Positions 53,405-64,000 of a stretch of 64,000 nt of DNA are shown in pieces. The stretch comes from Achatina immaculata (taxonomy: Eukaryota > Mollusca > Gastropoda > Stylommatophora > Achatinidae): the NCBI GenBank assembly GCA_009760885.1, contig CM019692.1:50889930-50953929 (forward strand). Direction: 5' to 3'. The translations under genes and the position numbers were made by a program. The notes beneath the pieces are model-generated. The model was given only the letters and a program-made list of their open reading frames with translations. It was not told where the DNA came from and searched no databases. Position 1 is the stretch's first letter; every line of letters starts with the position of its first letter.

Positions 53405-54090
53405 TGGTCAGCTATGGGTCGCCAGTCCTGACACAAACATTCAGCTATGAGTCGTCAGTCCTGATACAAACAGTCAGCTATGAGTCACCAGTCCTGACAC
53501 AAGTAGTCAGCTATGAGTCACCAGTCCTGACACAAGTAGTCAGCTATGAGTCGCCAGTCCTGATACAAACAGTCAGCTATGAGTCGTCAGTCCTGACACA
53601 AGTAGTCAGCTATGAGTCGCCAGTCCTGATACAAACAGTCAGCTATGAGTCGCCAGTCCTGATACAAACAGTCAGCTATGAGTCGCCAGTCCTGATACAA
53701 ACAGTCAGCTATGAGTCGCCAGTCCTGATACAAACAGACAGCTATGAGTCGCCAGTCCTGATACAAACAGTCAGCTATAAGTCGCCAGTCCTGATACAAA
53801 CAGTCAGCTATGAGTCGCCAGTCCTGATACAAACAGTCAGCTATGAGTCGCCAGTCCTGATACAAACAGTCAGCTATGAGTCGCCAGTCCTGATACAAAC
53901 AGTCAGCTATGAGTCGGCAGTCCTGACACAAGTAGTCAGCTATGAGTCACCAGTCCTGACACAAGTAATCAGCTATGAGTCACCAGTCCTGACACAAGCA
54001 GTCAGCTATAAGCCGCCAGTCCTAACGCAAACAGTCAGCTATGAGTCGCCAGTCCCGACGCAAGCAGTCAGCTATGAGTCGCTGTTCGCT
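53405..54090. repeat. 33-bp minisatellite, about 20 copies
   Basis: The unit is gtcagctatgagtcgccagt followed by cctgatacaaaca; variants have 'cacaagtagtc' or 'cgcaagcagtc'. The 292-codon plus frame through it (11-residue period SYESPVLIQTV) lacks a recognisable domain outside the repeat. Confidence 0.95.
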
Positions 54091-54354
54091 ATCTCATTCA
54101 GCTTGAACGCTGCATCTTCGTTCCCAGAGTATTAACAACGTATCGATGTTTCTTTATCATTTTATCGATCAAAGCCACAGATTTTTTGTTGTCGCTTTCA
54201 ATTACAAATTTATTCATCATTTCAGAAAACTGTCATTCAAAGTAAACATTGTTATTATAAACTTTCGTGCGATGTTTCTCTTTCTTGTTACACTGAAGGG
54301 ACAGATAGGACTGTTATAAATGTCATAATCTGTTTTTCGTCTTTCATCACCACC

Positions 54355-54700
54355 CTGTGGTCGGTCAGTCAGTCATTTGCATGTCCCTTGCCGAACTTTG
54401 TCTCCCTAACAGCACTCCTGTAGGCCTCTCGGTTGTAAGCAAGATGCCATGCTGCTGATGCATCCATTTGCAGATTATCAGCGATGTCTTGCAGCCATCT
54501 TCTCCTTGGTCTTCCTCTCTTTCTTTTCCCTCATTATGTACCCTTCCAAGAGGGTCTTATCTAAATTCTGATGACTTTTAATGTGTACAAAGTATTTAAG
54601 TTTCCTCTGCGTAATCCTCTTTACTAGCCAGCCTTCTTCAGTATTAAGTTCTTGTAGTATGGATATATTTGCTCTTTCACCTTGTGTTAGACTTTCGTAA
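54355..54700 (-). mobile_element. LINE D fragment, minus strand, copy 2
   Basis: Shares cagtcatttgcatgtccctt, 'gtaagcaagatgccatgctg' and 'tggtcttcctctctttc' with 31620-31800; the reverse complement matches 37960-38105. Copies 1 and 2 extend further 5' than the plus-strand copy. Confidence 0.88.
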
Positions 54701-54704
54701 ACCT

Positions 54705-55495
54705 TCAGTGAACTTCCAAGAAAAAGGAAAATGAATATACAAGATAAATGGCACAGTTATCCTGTCTCACACTCTTTTCCAGTGTTAAAATTACATCTGT
54801 CTGGACTGGATAACTCGCCAGCAGATCTTTTTTTTTTCTATCTGACCTTTCATTGTTGTTGTTATTGTCTCTTGGTATCTTTCCAGAAGGTAATCTATCA
54901 CTGATTTTCTTCCAGGCAGTGAGTACACTAGTCAGTGATCGTAGCCATTGTCCATAGACTGAGATCATCTGCCTACCATCATAGAATGGTGACCATAACC
55001 AACATTATCTGTCGGCTGCTCTCTCATTCTATCCACCACTTGCTCCCATGGCTTCACTTCACCTTGCCCCCATTGCTTCACTTCACCCTGATCGGTAGTG
55101 CGGGGGGGGGGGGCTAAACGGGTACTCCACCGTGCCCAAGGGTGTCCCGTAGACAGACGGAGTTAAGTTGACGTCTTACTTCTCCTTTGATAGGAAATAT
55201 CCCTACCCCGATAACCTAGGCACAGTTATCAGGGGCAGTAATTCAGAACTGAGCAAGAATCTATCAGATCTCGTCTGAGATTATCAGGAACAGATCTCCT
55301 TTTATGGCATCTTACTGGCCAAAGAGTTAGAGACCACTCGCCAGGGTCTTTATGAGCCAGTTTGTTGGGAGAAGCGTAGCAGCTGAATGCTTGCATCGTG
55401 CCTGGGATACAAGATTTTTGTCAGGGCTTTGACTTGAGCAGACCCAAATGTACATTTACGATAACGTGTAGAAGAAACAACAACTATACCGGCTG
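54705..55495. other. Stretch without a recognised gene
   Basis: A G run lies at 55100-55111. 55120-55330 is GC-moderate with no partner in the window. Confidence 0.4.
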
Positions 55496-55499
55496 TTAC

Positions 55500-55558
55500 A
55501 ACACAACAACAACAACAACAACAACAAAACGACGACGACGACAACAACAACAACAACA

Positions 55559-55601
<43 letters not shown>

Positions 55602-55745
55602 TTACTACTAATACTGCGACTTCTTATTACTACTAATACAACTATTACTATTGCCACTACTACTACTACTATACTACTACTACTACTACGACTTCTTATT
55701 ACTACTACTACAACTATTACTATTGCCGCTACTACTACTACTAAA
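55500..55745. repeat. (CAA)n/(CTA)n trinucleotide tract
   Basis: CAA and CGA units followed by CTA units with ATT interruptions; a 60-bp block (tacgacttcttattactact) occurs twice. Confidence 0.96.
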
Positions 55746-55767
55746 ACAGGATTATCTTGCAATAGAG

Positions 55768-55955
55768 ACACTCTGGGATATGGCGTTGGCGCCCATATTT
55801 TTCTTGACCAGACAGCTACTCTACAGGTTGATATGGTCAGCGTCTGCTTGCATTTTCATTTCTAGCTCCAGAGCGACTGGGACAGCTCTGATCAGATTTG
55901 AACTACCGACCTCCAAGTGAGGGACCAACGTGCTAACCACCACGTCACTCAGGCC
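55768..55955 (+). repeat. SINE-like dispersed repeat, family A, copy 4, with tRNA-like end
   Basis: The start gggatatggcgttggcgccc and 'atatggtcagcgtctgc' match the other copies. The end (gatttgaactaccgacctcc, then 'gtgctaaccaccacgtcac') is the reverse complement of a tRNA-like A/B-box head. So family A is a tRNA-derived SINE written here tail first. Confidence 0.75.
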
Positions 55956-55957
55956 CC

Positions 55958-56035
55958 ATTATCTACTACTACTACTACTACTACTACTACAACTCATACT
56001 ATTACTACTACTACTACTATTACTACTCATACTAT

Positions 56036-56074
<39 letters not shown>

Positions 56075-56286
56075 TATTACTACTACTATTACTACTACTA
56101 CTACTACTACTATTACTACTCATACTATTACTACTACTACTACTACTACTCATACTATTACTACTACTATTACTACTACTACTACTATTACTACTCATAC
56201 TATTACTACTACTACTACTACTACTACTACTACAACTACTACTCATACTATTACTACTACTATTACTACTATACTACTCATACTAT

Positions 56287-56346
<60 letters not shown>

Positions 56347-56355
56347 CACCACTAT
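55958..56355. repeat. (ACT)n trinucleotide tract
   Basis: Long runs of ACT with ATT and CAT interruptions; the poly-Leu/Thr/Ser frames are artefacts. Confidence 0.97.
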
Positions 56356-56359
56356 TAAC

Positions 56360-57150
56360 ATTCTTCACATTTTCCCTCTTAAATCAGTCCATACATTTAC
56401 ACACACACACCTAATCTTAAGTTTTACCTGAACGTTCCATGTTAGAGCACATGAAGCTATCCTGACTGCACATTTCTCCACGCAACGAGGTATCGGTCAC
56501 TCTTTCGTTTTCTCTTACTCGTTCCTATTTGCCTAATTGCTCAACATATAAAACCTACACATTACTGAACAGGTATTAAAATATTTCGATTTGTATTACG
56601 CCTTAATTAACCTTCCATTTTTTTCCCATCCAGAACGAAATTTGAAAAGTTCAAGGGACAAAACCGTTGTTTGTTTGTTTGTTTTTTTTTGAGAGAGAGA
56701 AACGCCCCCCCCCCCCCCCCCCCCAATGTTTCTTGTCTAAATAATGATATTTTAGCCTGAGGAGGTTCAGAAATCATGAAAAAAAAAATCTGTTTCTTTT
56801 TTGTTCTTAATATTTCGAACTTGACGTTCTTGAGCTGTCTGTACGTTTGAAGATATGTGCAAAAATTGTACGGGTGCAAAAAAAAAAAACAACAAATTAA
56901 ATGAAATCATTTCGTGTTAAAGAAAAAAAACAAAAAACTCAATACGTAACATGTCCCGGAAAAGGAATACAAATATGTCACGTAACTCTTTGACCCCCAC
57001 TTGTGACCAAGTTTTTGAATAATTACAGATGCACTGAACCCCCCCCCCCCCCCCAACCACCACCACCCCTTCAACCAAATTTAATTAAAGTTCATGCAGT
57101 TTCTGACATGTCATTCAACTTCGAGCAAGTTTCATTAGAAAACTGTAATG
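56360..57150. other. Stretch with homopolymer runs
   Basis: C runs lie at 56705-56724 and 57039-57054. No gene or repeat partner is recognised. Confidence 0.45.
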
Positions 57151-57154
57151 TAGG

Positions 57155-57157
57155 ACA

Positions 57158-57195
<38 letters not shown>

Positions 57196-58190
57196 ACTCC
57201 CTCCCCCTTTCTCTCTCTTTTTCTCGTTCTTCTTTCCTCTTTCTCACTCTTTCTCGTTCTTCTCTCTCTCTCATTCTTTCTCTTTTCTTCTCTTCTCTCT
57301 CTCTCGCTCTTTCTCGCTCTCTCTTTTCTTCTCTTTCTCTCTTTCCCTTTCTTTCTTTCCTTTATCTCCCGCTCTCATTCCTCTCTTTTCATCTCTCTCT
57401 CCTCTCTCTCTACTCCTTTCTTTCTTTCCTTTATCTCCTTCTCTCGTTCTCTTTTCTTCTCTCTCTCCTCTCTCTCTTTCTTTCCTTTATCTCCTGCTCT
57501 CGTTCCTCTTTTTTCTTCTCTCTCTCTCTCCCTCGCTATCGTTCTCTCTCTCCCTCACTATCGTTCTCTCTCTTTCTCTCTCACTCTCTCTCCCCTGCTC
57601 TCGTTCTCTCTCTTTCACTCTCGTTCTCTCTCCCCTGCTCTCGTTTTCTCTTTCTCTCTCCCCCGCTGTCGTTCTCTCTCACCCGCTGTTGTTCTCCCTC
57701 TTTCTCTCTTGCTCTCTCTCCCCCGCTGTCGTTCACTCTCTTTCTCTCTCGTTCTCTCTTCCCCGCTGTCGTTCTCTCTCTTTCTCTCTTGCTCTCGCTC
57801 CCCGCTCTCTCTCTCTTTCTCTCTCCCCCGCTCTCTTTCTCTCTTGCTTTCTCTCCCCCGCTCTCGCTCTCTCTTTCTCTCCCCCCCTCTCGCTCTCTCT
57901 ATCTTTCTCTCTTGCTCTCGCTCTCTCTCTTTCTCTCTTGCTCTCTCTCCCCCGCTCTCGCTCTCTCTTTCTCTCCCCCGCTCTCGCTCTCTCTCTCTCT
58001 TTCTCTCTTGCTCTCTCTCCCCCGCTCTCGCTCTCTCTTTCTCTCTCTTCCCCGCTCTCGCTCTCTCTCTCTTTCTCTCTCTCCCCCGCTCTCGTTGTCT
58101 CTCTCTTTCTCTCTTGCTCTCTCCCCCCGCTCTCGTTGTCTCTCTCTTTCTCTCTCTCCCCCGCTCTCGCTCTCTCTTTTCTCTCTTTAA
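57155..58190. repeat. CT-rich polypyrimidine tract, about 1 kb
   Basis: Dense CTCT with embedded ttctctctcgctctc, 'cccccgctctcg' and 'tttctttcctttatctcc' sub-repeats. Most of it is copied at 59055-59850. The 395-codon plus frame of Ser/Leu/Phe is an artefact of composition. Confidence 0.96.
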
Positions 58191-59054
58191 AAAAATTCTT
58201 TGTGTATTTTAAGAAGAAAAAAAAAACTGGTTGCCCTTTGTCTTCCTGGTCAAGTAGTATAGATGTTAAAAAAATGTTAAAATGCTGTAAGTAAACACCA
58301 TCTCCTCGGGATTATCATCAAAGCACATTGGACAAGTCACAAACGGCTACGATCTTTGGTGAAGAAGGATCTCCATAACACCGGCGAGAGCCATGATCAG
58401 TGGGGTTTGGGGGGGGGGGTAGGGGTAGGGGTGAGGAGCGGGATTTGAACCGACTCCCCACCCCCCTGAAACTTATTGAGAGACTGAGTTCGTACCATTT
58501 CAAACAATAACAACCCCCCCCCCCCCCGTAGTACTAAAGTTGTCTGTCCACATTGCTCCGGCTGTTTTCATCAGACCAGAGGCCTCTTTTAACAACAGGA
58601 AACAAAAAATGGGAAGAGATGCAGGGGAAGACCAAGAGAAAAAAAAAAGCTGTGGATAGTATAACGCGAGGGCAACAAAAAAAAAAAAATCACCAACTGA
58701 GCTGATGGAAAATATCAAGGCACAAGATATGTGAAGAAGCATGCTCGTCAACTTCTACTTGCATGTAACTTGATGATGAGATGACTTCCCTGCCACAGTA
58801 CTTAACCAGATTCTATTTATTTTGTACAAGACTTCATGAATATCTAACAGAACTGAAAGAAATGAGGGTAACTGCTCAGATCGTTATGGATCTTTTCAGC
58901 ATCTTTTCATCCAGATTCTGTGCCTACGGTTTACAGTAACACCTCAGACTGTGACTCCCCCGAGACGCTAAGGAAGTAGCGGACGTTGACCTGCAGGTAC
59001 AACAGTTCACTGCTCATGAATGACCAGACAGAAGAGCGGTGCAGTGAGGCTGTC
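57415..59054. repeat. 1.66-kb tandem duplication, first copy
   Basis: The copy contains the polypyrimidine tract plus about 865 bases of unique sequence (58190-59054), which recur at 59848-60728 with an offset of about 1,661 bases. Only a few substitutions and homopolymer length changes differ. Confidence 0.93.
58570..58790 (+). mobile_element. LINE B-related 3' end within the duplicated unit
   Basis: The pieces gcaggggaagaccaagagaa and 'accaactgagctgatggaaaa' match the end of the element at 46105-46515 and, more weakly, LINE B (ELMACMKDRVLW region). It ends near the 'ttgatgatgagatgac' tail. A second copy at 60225-60455 comes from the tandem duplication. Confidence 0.7.
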
Positions 59055-59449
59055 GCCTTTCTTTCTTTCCTTTATCTCCTTCTCTCGTTCTCTTTTCTTC
59101 TCTCTCTCCTCTCTCTCTTTCTTTCCTTTATCTCCTGCTCTCGTTCCTCTTTTTTCTTCTCTCTCGCTCTCTCTCCCTCGCTATCGTTCTCTCTCTCCCT
59201 CACTATCGTTCTCTCTCTTTCTCTCTCACTCTCTCTCCCCTGCTCTCGTTCTCTCTCTTTCACTCTCGTTCTCTCTCCCCTGCTCTCGTTTTCTCTTTCT
59301 CTCTCCCCCGCTGTCGTTCTCTCTCACCCGCTGTTGTTCTCCCTCTTTCTCTCTTGCTCTCTCTCCCCCGCTGTCGTTCACTCTCTTTCTCTCTCGTTCT
59401 CTCTTCCCCGCTGTCGTTCTCTCTCTTTCTCTCTTGCTCTCGCTCCCCG

Positions 59450-59481
<32 letters not shown>

Positions 59482-59667
59482 TGCTTTCTCTCCCCCGCTC
59501 TCGCTCTCTCTTTCTCTCCCCCCCTCTCGCTCTCTCTATCTTTCTCTCTTGCTCTCGCTCTCTCTCTCTTTCTCTCTTGCTCTCTCTCCCCCGCTCTCGC
59601 TCTCTCTTTCTCTCCCCCGCTCTCGCTCTCTCTCTCTCTTCTCTCTTGCTCTCTCTTGCTCTCTCTC

Positions 59668-59706
<39 letters not shown>

Positions 59707-60728
59707 TCTCTCTCTCCCCCGCTCTCTCTCTCTCTTTCTCTCTCTCCCCCGCTCTCGTTGTCTCTCTCTTTTCTCTTGCTCTCTCCCCCGCTCTCGTTGT
59801 CTCTCTCTTTCTCTCTCTCCCCCGCTCTCGCTCTCTCTTTTCTCTCTTTAAAAAAATTCTTTGTGTATTTTAAGAAGAAAAAAAAACTGGTTGCCCTTTG
59901 TCTTCCTGGTCAAGTAGTATAGATGTTAAAAAAATGTTAAAATGCTGTAAGTAAACACCATCTCCTCGGGATTATCATCAAAGCACATTGGACAAGTCAC
60001 AAACGGCTACGATCTTTGGTGAAGAAGGATCTCCATAACACCGGCGAGAGCCATGATCAGTGGGGTTTGGGGGGGGGGGTAGGGGTAGGGGTGAGGAGCG
60101 GGATTTGAACCGACTCCCCACCCCCCTGAAACTTATTGAGAGACTGAGTTCGTACCATTTCAAACAATAACACCCCACCCCACCCCCACCCCCCCCCCCG
60201 TAGTACTAAAGTTGTCTGTCCACATTGCTCAGGCTGTTTTCATCAGACCAGAAGCCTCTTTTAACAACAGGAAACAAAAAATGGGAAGAGATGCAGGGGA
60301 AGACCAAGAAAAAAAAAAAGCTGTGGATAGTATAACGCGAGGGCAACAAAAAAAAAAAAATCACCAACTGAGCTGATGGAAAATATCAAGGCACAAGATA
60401 TGTGAAGAAGCATGCTCGTCAACTTCTACTTGCATGTAACTTGATGATGAGATGACTTCCCTGCCACAGTACTTAACCAGATTCTATTTATTTTGTACAA
60501 GACTTCATGAATATCTAACAGAACTGAAAGAAATGAGGGTAACTGCTCAGATCGTTATGGATCTTTTCAGCATCTTTTCATCCAGATTCTGTGCCTACGG
60601 TTTACAGTAACACCTCAGACTGTGACTCCCCCGAGACGCTAAGGAAGTAGCGGACGTTGACCTGCAGGTACAACAGTTCACTGCTCATGAATGACCAGAC
60701 AGAAGAGCGGTGCAGTGAGGCTGTCGCC
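59055..60728. repeat. 1.66-kb tandem duplication, second copy
   Basis: The join at 59055-59070 (tgtcgcc/tttctttctttcc) shows the end of copy 1 meeting a point inside the polypyrimidine tract that matches 57415. Copy 2 ends at 'tgtcgcc' (60728) where unique sequence resumes. Confidence 0.93.
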
Positions 60729-60729
60729 G

Positions 60730-61180
60730 TTTAAAACCATAGCATGAACCAGACTTAACGTTGGATTACGTTTCTAGTCGGAGTGAAAAAAGAAGGGCGA
60801 TAGCTGACGAACTGAACAGCTTCTTTGCCAGCTCACAGATTTTACATTCACTACAAGTCGAGGCTCTGCTATAGTTTAACTTACCGAAGCCAAGAGCTGT
60901 AGGAGCAGCTCAGTGTAACCTCTTCCCCTGGTAGAGAGGTGCGTAGACAAATGTAGTTTCCCACTCACCTGACAGATGGCAGGATCTGGACCAGCAATAA
61001 GACTAGGAAATCCTGGAGAAGCTCTTCACGTTTTGCTCTGGCGTATAACATAGCCTCATGAATGCTGTGGACATAAATATACAGGACAAAGACATCATTT
61101 CCTTACTGTTTTCCCATAGAAAAACCAGCAACATTTTGTTACTAAACACAACGGTGTGTGAGAACTAAGTTCCTGTACGA
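60730..61180. other. Stretch without a recognised gene
   Basis: Nothing is recognised between the duplication and the 29-bp array. Confidence 0.4.
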
Positions 61181-61184
61181 GGTC

Positions 61185-62220
61185 CAGCTTTTGCAGTCAC
61201 GCCAAGCTAGTGCCAGACCTTACAGTCACGCCAAGCTAGTGTCAGACCTTACAGTCACGCCAAGCTAGTGCCAGACCTTACAGTCACGCCAAGCTAGTGC
61301 CAGACCTTACAGTCACGCCAGGCTAGTGCCAGACCTTACAGTCACGGCAAGCTAGTGCCAGACCTTACAGTCACGCCAGGCTCGTGCCAGACCTTACAGT
61401 CACGGCAAGCTAGTGCCAGACCTTACAGTCACGGCAAGCTAGTGCCAGACCTTACAGTCACGGCAAGCTAGTGCCAGACCTTACAGTCACTCCAAACTAA
61501 TCCCAGACCTTACAGTCACGGCAAGCTAGTGCCAGACCTTACAGTCACGGCAAGCTAGTGCCAGACCTTACAGTCACGGCAAGCTAGTGCCAGACCTTAC
61601 AGTCACGGCAAGCTAGTGCCAGACCTTACAGTCACGCCAAGCTAGTGCCAGACCTTACAGTCACGGCAAGCTAGTGCCAGACCTTACAGTCACGGCAAGC
61701 TAGTGCCAGACCTTACAGTCACGGCAAGCTAGTGCCAGACCTTACAGTCACGGCAAGCTAGTGCCAGACCTTACAGTCACGCCAAGCTAGTGCCAGACCT
61801 TACAGTCACGGCAAGCTAGTGCCAGACCTTACAGTCACGGCAAGCTAGTGCCAGACCTTACAGTCACGGCAAGCTAGTGCCAGACCTTACAGTCACGCCA
61901 AGCTAGTGCCAGACCTTACAGTCACGGCAAGCTAGTGCCAGACCTTACAGTCACGGCAAGCTAGTGCCAGACCTTACAGTCACGCCAAACTAATCCCAGA
62001 CCTTACAGTCACGCCAGGCTCGTGCCAGACCTTACAGTCACGGCAAGCTAGTGCCAGACCTTACAGTCACACCAGGCTAGTGCCAGACCTTACAGTCACT
62101 CCAGGCTAGTGCCAGACCTTACAGTCACGGCAAACTAATGCCAGACCTTACAGTCACGCCAGGCTCGTGCCAGACCTTACAGTCACGCCAGGCTAGTGCC
62201 AGGCCTTGCAGTCACGCCAA
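61185..62220. repeat. 29-bp satellite array, about 35 copies
   Basis: The unit is cttacagtcacggcaagcta followed by gtgccagac. The main variants are cacggcaagc, cacgccaagc, cacgccaggc(t/c) and a rarer 'cacgccaaactaatcc'. There are no non-repeat spacers between copies. Confidence 0.97.
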
Positions 62221-62249
62221 AGTTGCACCAGTCCCTGAATTTATTCCAG

Positions 62250-62271
62250 GCCCCGCGTTTTAATGCGGGGT
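62250..62271. other. Short GC hairpin
   Basis: ccccgcgttttaatgcgggg can fold with a six-base GC stem and a short loop just after the 29-bp array. Confidence 0.5.
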
Positions 62272-62660
62272 CCACGTCTGTTTACGGGCCAGAAATGGAG
62301 TGCACAGGAAAAAAAAGGGGGCTAACAAGCACTGCTCTAGACAGAAATTCCACGATCAATTTGAGGTAAGGGCAAAATTCCTGATTCCACACCATTAAGG
62401 TATGGTAGATCAGTATGAGGAGCTACTTCTTCTTCTTCTTCGTTCGCTTCTACCACCAAGACCGCACTGTGATCCTACTGAATTTACGCCTGTGGTCCTC
62501 GTTAGGTCTCGTGGTCTCCTGTGTGGTCCCCGAAAGGACCACACGAGATCCCCGAGAGGACCACAAGAGGTTCAGAGTATCGCAGGGCTTTAGCCTGTAT
62601 TCTTGGTGGGTCTCTGAAGCGGATTGCGTGACACTGTGGTTTTCGTTGCACCAGTTTAGT

Positions 62661-62845
62661 CTAGAGTTGGACGTTCTCAACGGAAGACCTCGACGTGTTT
62701 AGGATATCAGTGCATCCCCGCTGGGTGAGAGGTGGTAGCCCACCCAGGCCAGAGCTGGACCTTCTCACCGGAATACCTCAGCATGATTGGGATACGCAAA
62801 CATCCCCGCCGGGTGAGAGGTGGTTGCCTATCTAGACTGCCCTGG
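62661..62845. repeat. Tandem duplication, unit about 90 bp
   Basis: Blocks gttggacgttctcaacggaa and 'gctggaccttctcaccggaa', each followed by 'ctgggtgagaggtggt'-type ends, show two diverged copies. Confidence 0.75.
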
Positions 62846-62954
62846 TCCGGTGTCTCCGACTTCAGCATTTGGTGGTCGTGGCCGCTACCCTTACTAGTTG
62901 TGACCAGGATGGAGCTTTTGTCCTGGAGGAAGAATCCTCGCCACTAGTGACTTC

Positions 62955-63525
62955 CACCCCTGGTTGAGCCGGTTTAGACATATTAACCCAGTATGGGCGT
63001 GTTTGGGACGTGACCGACCTCTAGAGCAGAGGTACTGTGACATGCGTAGCCTTCAAGATTCACCCCTGGTGTGAGCCGGTTTAGGCATAATTCACCAGTA
63101 TGAGTGTATATCAGGCGTGACCGACCTCTAGAGCGGAGGTGGCATGACATGTCTAGCCATCAAGTTCCACCGCTGGTGTATGCCGGTTTAAGCATATTTC
63201 ACCAGTGTAGGTGTATTTCGGACGTGGCCGGCCTCTAGAGCAGAGGTGCCGTGGTATGTGTAGCTCTCGCAGCGATACTACTGGACATACCGAATAAACT
63301 TCACTTTATCCTTTCCACTACCTTTTCACATCGGCGCCGCACAGCAACCTTTTTTTCTTTTCCGCATTTTCTTCCTTGACCGGGAGGAGCTTCACTCCAC
63401 GCGCGGCATTCGAAGAGTCTCGCCAGCAGTGTCTTAACCTCTGGGACAAGCCGGTTCATGCTTTTCACCCGATGTGACTGACTCAGGACGTGGCCGACCT
63501 CCAGACCAGAGGTGCCGTGATTTGA
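62955..63525. repeat. 106-107-bp tandem repeat, 3 clear copies and a fourth diverged
   Basis: Each unit has cacccctggt, 'gagccggttta', 'tcaccagta' and 'gaccgacctctagagcagag'. The fourth (about 63437-63525) is separated by other sequence and is more diverged. Confidence 0.85.
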
Positions 63526-63665
63526 CTGTTTGCTTCGCTTTATCATTTCTACCACCTTTTCCGCAGTGGTGCTGCTCGGCAACCCCATTTGCACCTTTCT
63601 TCATTGGCCAGGAGGAGCACCGCTCCACGCACGGCAGCTGAAGAATCTCGCCAACAGCAGTGAGG
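63290..63665. repeat. Diverged duplication of about 235 bp
   Basis: 63295-63430 and 63527-63662 share ttcactttatc, 'ccaccttttc', 'aggagcttcactccacgc' and 'gaagagtctcgcc' in the same order, with about 75% identity by eye. A minus-strand frame of 97 codons crosses both; no domain is recognised. Confidence 0.7.
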
Positions 63666-63929
63666 AGCTACAAAAAATTACGTTGTTCACAAAACAGAGA
63701 AATCTGGATAATTAAAGTGTTCTCTTTTTTTTTGGCTTTTGAAACAAGGACAATCGTTACTGACTGTATGTACCTGAAATGAGAAACAAAATGACAAGAA
63801 GAAACTGAACATAGTTCAGATAATACCTTAGATATGTGTCTGATCCATGAGGTATAATGAAATAAATGCGCTGTTTATTTTGAGATTCTTTATACTTAAA
63901 CAGAATACATGGGCTAGAGTTTCTGGCTA

Positions 63930-64000
63930 TCCTGGACACAGACAATCCCTGGGGTTATGAACGAGTTCCGTTCCTAAGTATGTTCGTAAGTTCTTCTTAT
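63930..64000. other. Possible dispersed element at the right edge
   Basis: The edge reads ggggttatgaacgagttccg then 'ttcctaagtatgttcgtaag'. This wording resembles the start of a widely dispersed animal repeat, but no second copy lies in the window and the element is cut by the edge. Confidence 0.35.

Noticed and set aside
53257..54135. 292-codon plus-strand frame with an 11-residue repeat
   Set aside because: The openness is due to the 33-bp period; the short non-repeat ends show no domain or splice sites. Expression data could reopen the question.
57003..59922. Ser/Leu/Phe/Arg-rich open frames of 165-395 codons
   Set aside because: They are translations of CT-rich polypyrimidine tracts present in several frames and copied by the tandem duplication.
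61185..62220. Regular 29-bp repeats resembling a CRISPR array
   Set aside because: Copies are directly adjacent with no unique spacers, and the context is eukaryotic.

Overview
This is animal (metazoan) nuclear DNA, most likely from a gastropod or other mollusc with a repeat-rich genome. The evidence is one gene split by GT-AG introns over about 33 kb, at least nine families of 5'-truncated non-LTR retrotransposons, tRNA-like SINEs, hAT- and piggyBac-like DNA elements, and many mini- and microsatellites. The species assignment is inference. Nothing prokaryotic was seen.

Gene. The left half (455 to about 33450, minus strand) is one gene that runs off the left edge. I could place a candidate 5' non-coding exon (about 33336-33450) and ten coding exons whose splice sites and phases all agree: 30083-30004, 24816-24728, 23235-22439, 19341-19144, 17461-17294, 15134-14505, 11284-11076, 5312-5157, 1511-1379 and 631-455. 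Together they encode about 879 residues. The first ~700 residues are disordered: basic RG/KR-rich blocks alternating with acidic tracts, a PPKKRK-type nuclear signal, and a 14-residue repeat present five times. The last ~175 residues are the first half of an exonuclease/endonuclease/phosphatase (EEP) domain of the CCR4/Angel/nocturnin kind. The catalytic C-terminal half must lie left of this window.

Introns and right half. The introns and everything from 33.5 to 64 kb are mobile and repetitive DNA. LINE families are labelled A to I here only for cross-reference. Several are nested: LINE A and LINE B sit inside one LINE G copy, a MITE sits inside LINE H, and a foldback plus a LINE B tail sit inside LINE I. 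A decayed hAT transposase gene lies on the plus strand inside an intron. Non-autonomous DNA elements with recognisable target duplications lie at 11543-12211 (TTAA, piggyBac-like), 15260-15460 and 28058-28777 (8-bp, hAT-like) and 51599-51759 (TATG).

Tandem arrays. Long arrays have units of 21 to about 107 bp. At least two (39045-39525 and 52075-52300) are in-frame amplifications of the C-terminal coding region of a LINE. A 1.66-kb tandem duplication fills about 57415-60728. The long open frames through tandem repeats and trinucleotide runs are artefacts of the repeats. No complete gene was found right of 33.5 kb.
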